17,195 nt of DNA from JAABUE01 sp034431895 (GTDB lineage: Bacteria > Chloroflexota > Anaerolineae > Anaerolineales > Villigracilaceae): NCBI GenBank assembly GCA_034431895.1, contig DAOUCM010000249.1:1-17195 (forward strand). The letters run 5' to 3'. The notes beneath the pieces were generated by a model. It was not told the origin of the DNA and ran no database searches. It was given only the letters and a program-made list of their open reading frames with translations. This document shows, one piece after another, positions 17,094 through 17,195 of the stretch (the first letter of the stretch is position 1; each line of letters begins with the position of its first letter). A program made the position numbers and the translations under genes.

Positions 17094-17173
17094 TGTCATT
17101 GCGAGGAGCGTTTTTTGCGACGAAGCAATCTCCTTGCAAGCCAGGAGACTGCTTCGCTTTGCTCGCAGTGACA
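17094..17173. repeat. Palindromic dispersed repeat (GTCATTGCGAG type)
   Basis: This is an 80-bp palindromic element. Outer arms TGTCATTGCGAG (17094-17105) and CTCGCAGTGACA (17162-17173) match with one G-T wobble. Inner arms CGAAGCAATCTCCT (17121-17134) and AGGAGACTGCTTCG (17143-17156) match with one mismatch. The motif family with CATTGCGAGGAGC and CGAAGCAATCTC is a known, widespread intergenic REP/MITE-like repeat in several bacterial groups. It carries no reading frame and would form a long hairpin in RNA on either strand. Confidence 0.85.
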
Positions 17174-17195
17174 AAATGCGTAGAGTTTATAGAAC

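Overview
This window most likely comes from a Chloroflexota (Anaerolineae-like) chromosome, moderately GC-rich. The assignment is inferred from the style of the protein families: a three-subunit acyl-CoA carboxylase with a small BCCP, a short four-helix membrane protein typical of that group, a GT-C glycosyltransferase with a DDAYYYF motif, and a very large alpha-2-macroglobulin lipoprotein. The noncoding repeats (GTCATTGCGAG-type palindrome, CCCTCACCCC-type hairpins, 8-bp tandem arrays) fit the same picture. No rRNA, tRNA, CRISPR array, transposase or phage gene was seen.

Layout. Everything from 1 to 10288 lies on the minus strand; the last 6 kb is one plus-strand gene. Reading the minus strand in transcription order: a zinc-binding MDR dehydrogenase (10288-9164) is joined by a TAATG stop/start overlap to a large GT-C-type membrane glycosyltransferase (9164-7089). 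After a 113-bp structured gap comes a compact run: a four-helix membrane protein (6975-6556), an acyl-CoA carboxyltransferase of propionyl-CoA carboxylase beta type (6563-5010, 8-nt overlap), biotin carboxylase (4935-3427), biotin carboxyl carrier protein (3416-2919) and a CYTH-domain triphosphate-binding protein (2869-2210). A strong hairpin followed by a T-run at 1980-1956 terminates this direction. Then comes typA/bipA (1881-1), whose stop codon is the first three bases of the window.

Divergently, a 744-bp gene-free region (10289-11032) holds degenerate inverted repeats, a good sigma70-type promoter and a structured leader. It is followed by the ~2000-residue thioester-containing alpha-2-macroglobulin (11033-17020). 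The window ends with a palindromic dispersed repeat (17094-17173).

How it works together. The three carboxylase subunits make a complete biotin-dependent acyl-CoA carboxylase (biotin carboxylase, carrier and carboxyltransferase), probably propionyl-CoA to methylmalonyl-CoA. The CYTH protein and the membrane protein are apparent operon passengers of unknown link. The dehydrogenase/glycosyltransferase pair is translationally coupled but has no obvious common pathway. The alpha-2-macroglobulin is probably a surface-anchored protease trap standing alone.

The most interesting points are: (i) three in-frame 39-bp repeat units, normally intergenic in type, inserted in the dehydrogenase gene and translated as three 13-residue repeats; (ii) two unrelated 8-bp tandem arrays that occupy almost the same position, about 15-18 nt before the start codons of typA and of the biotin carboxylase gene; (iii) the leader of the alpha-2-macroglobulin gene, with mutually exclusive hairpins and an overlapping small reading frame. 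I do not see convincing evidence of a wholly new multi-gene system.
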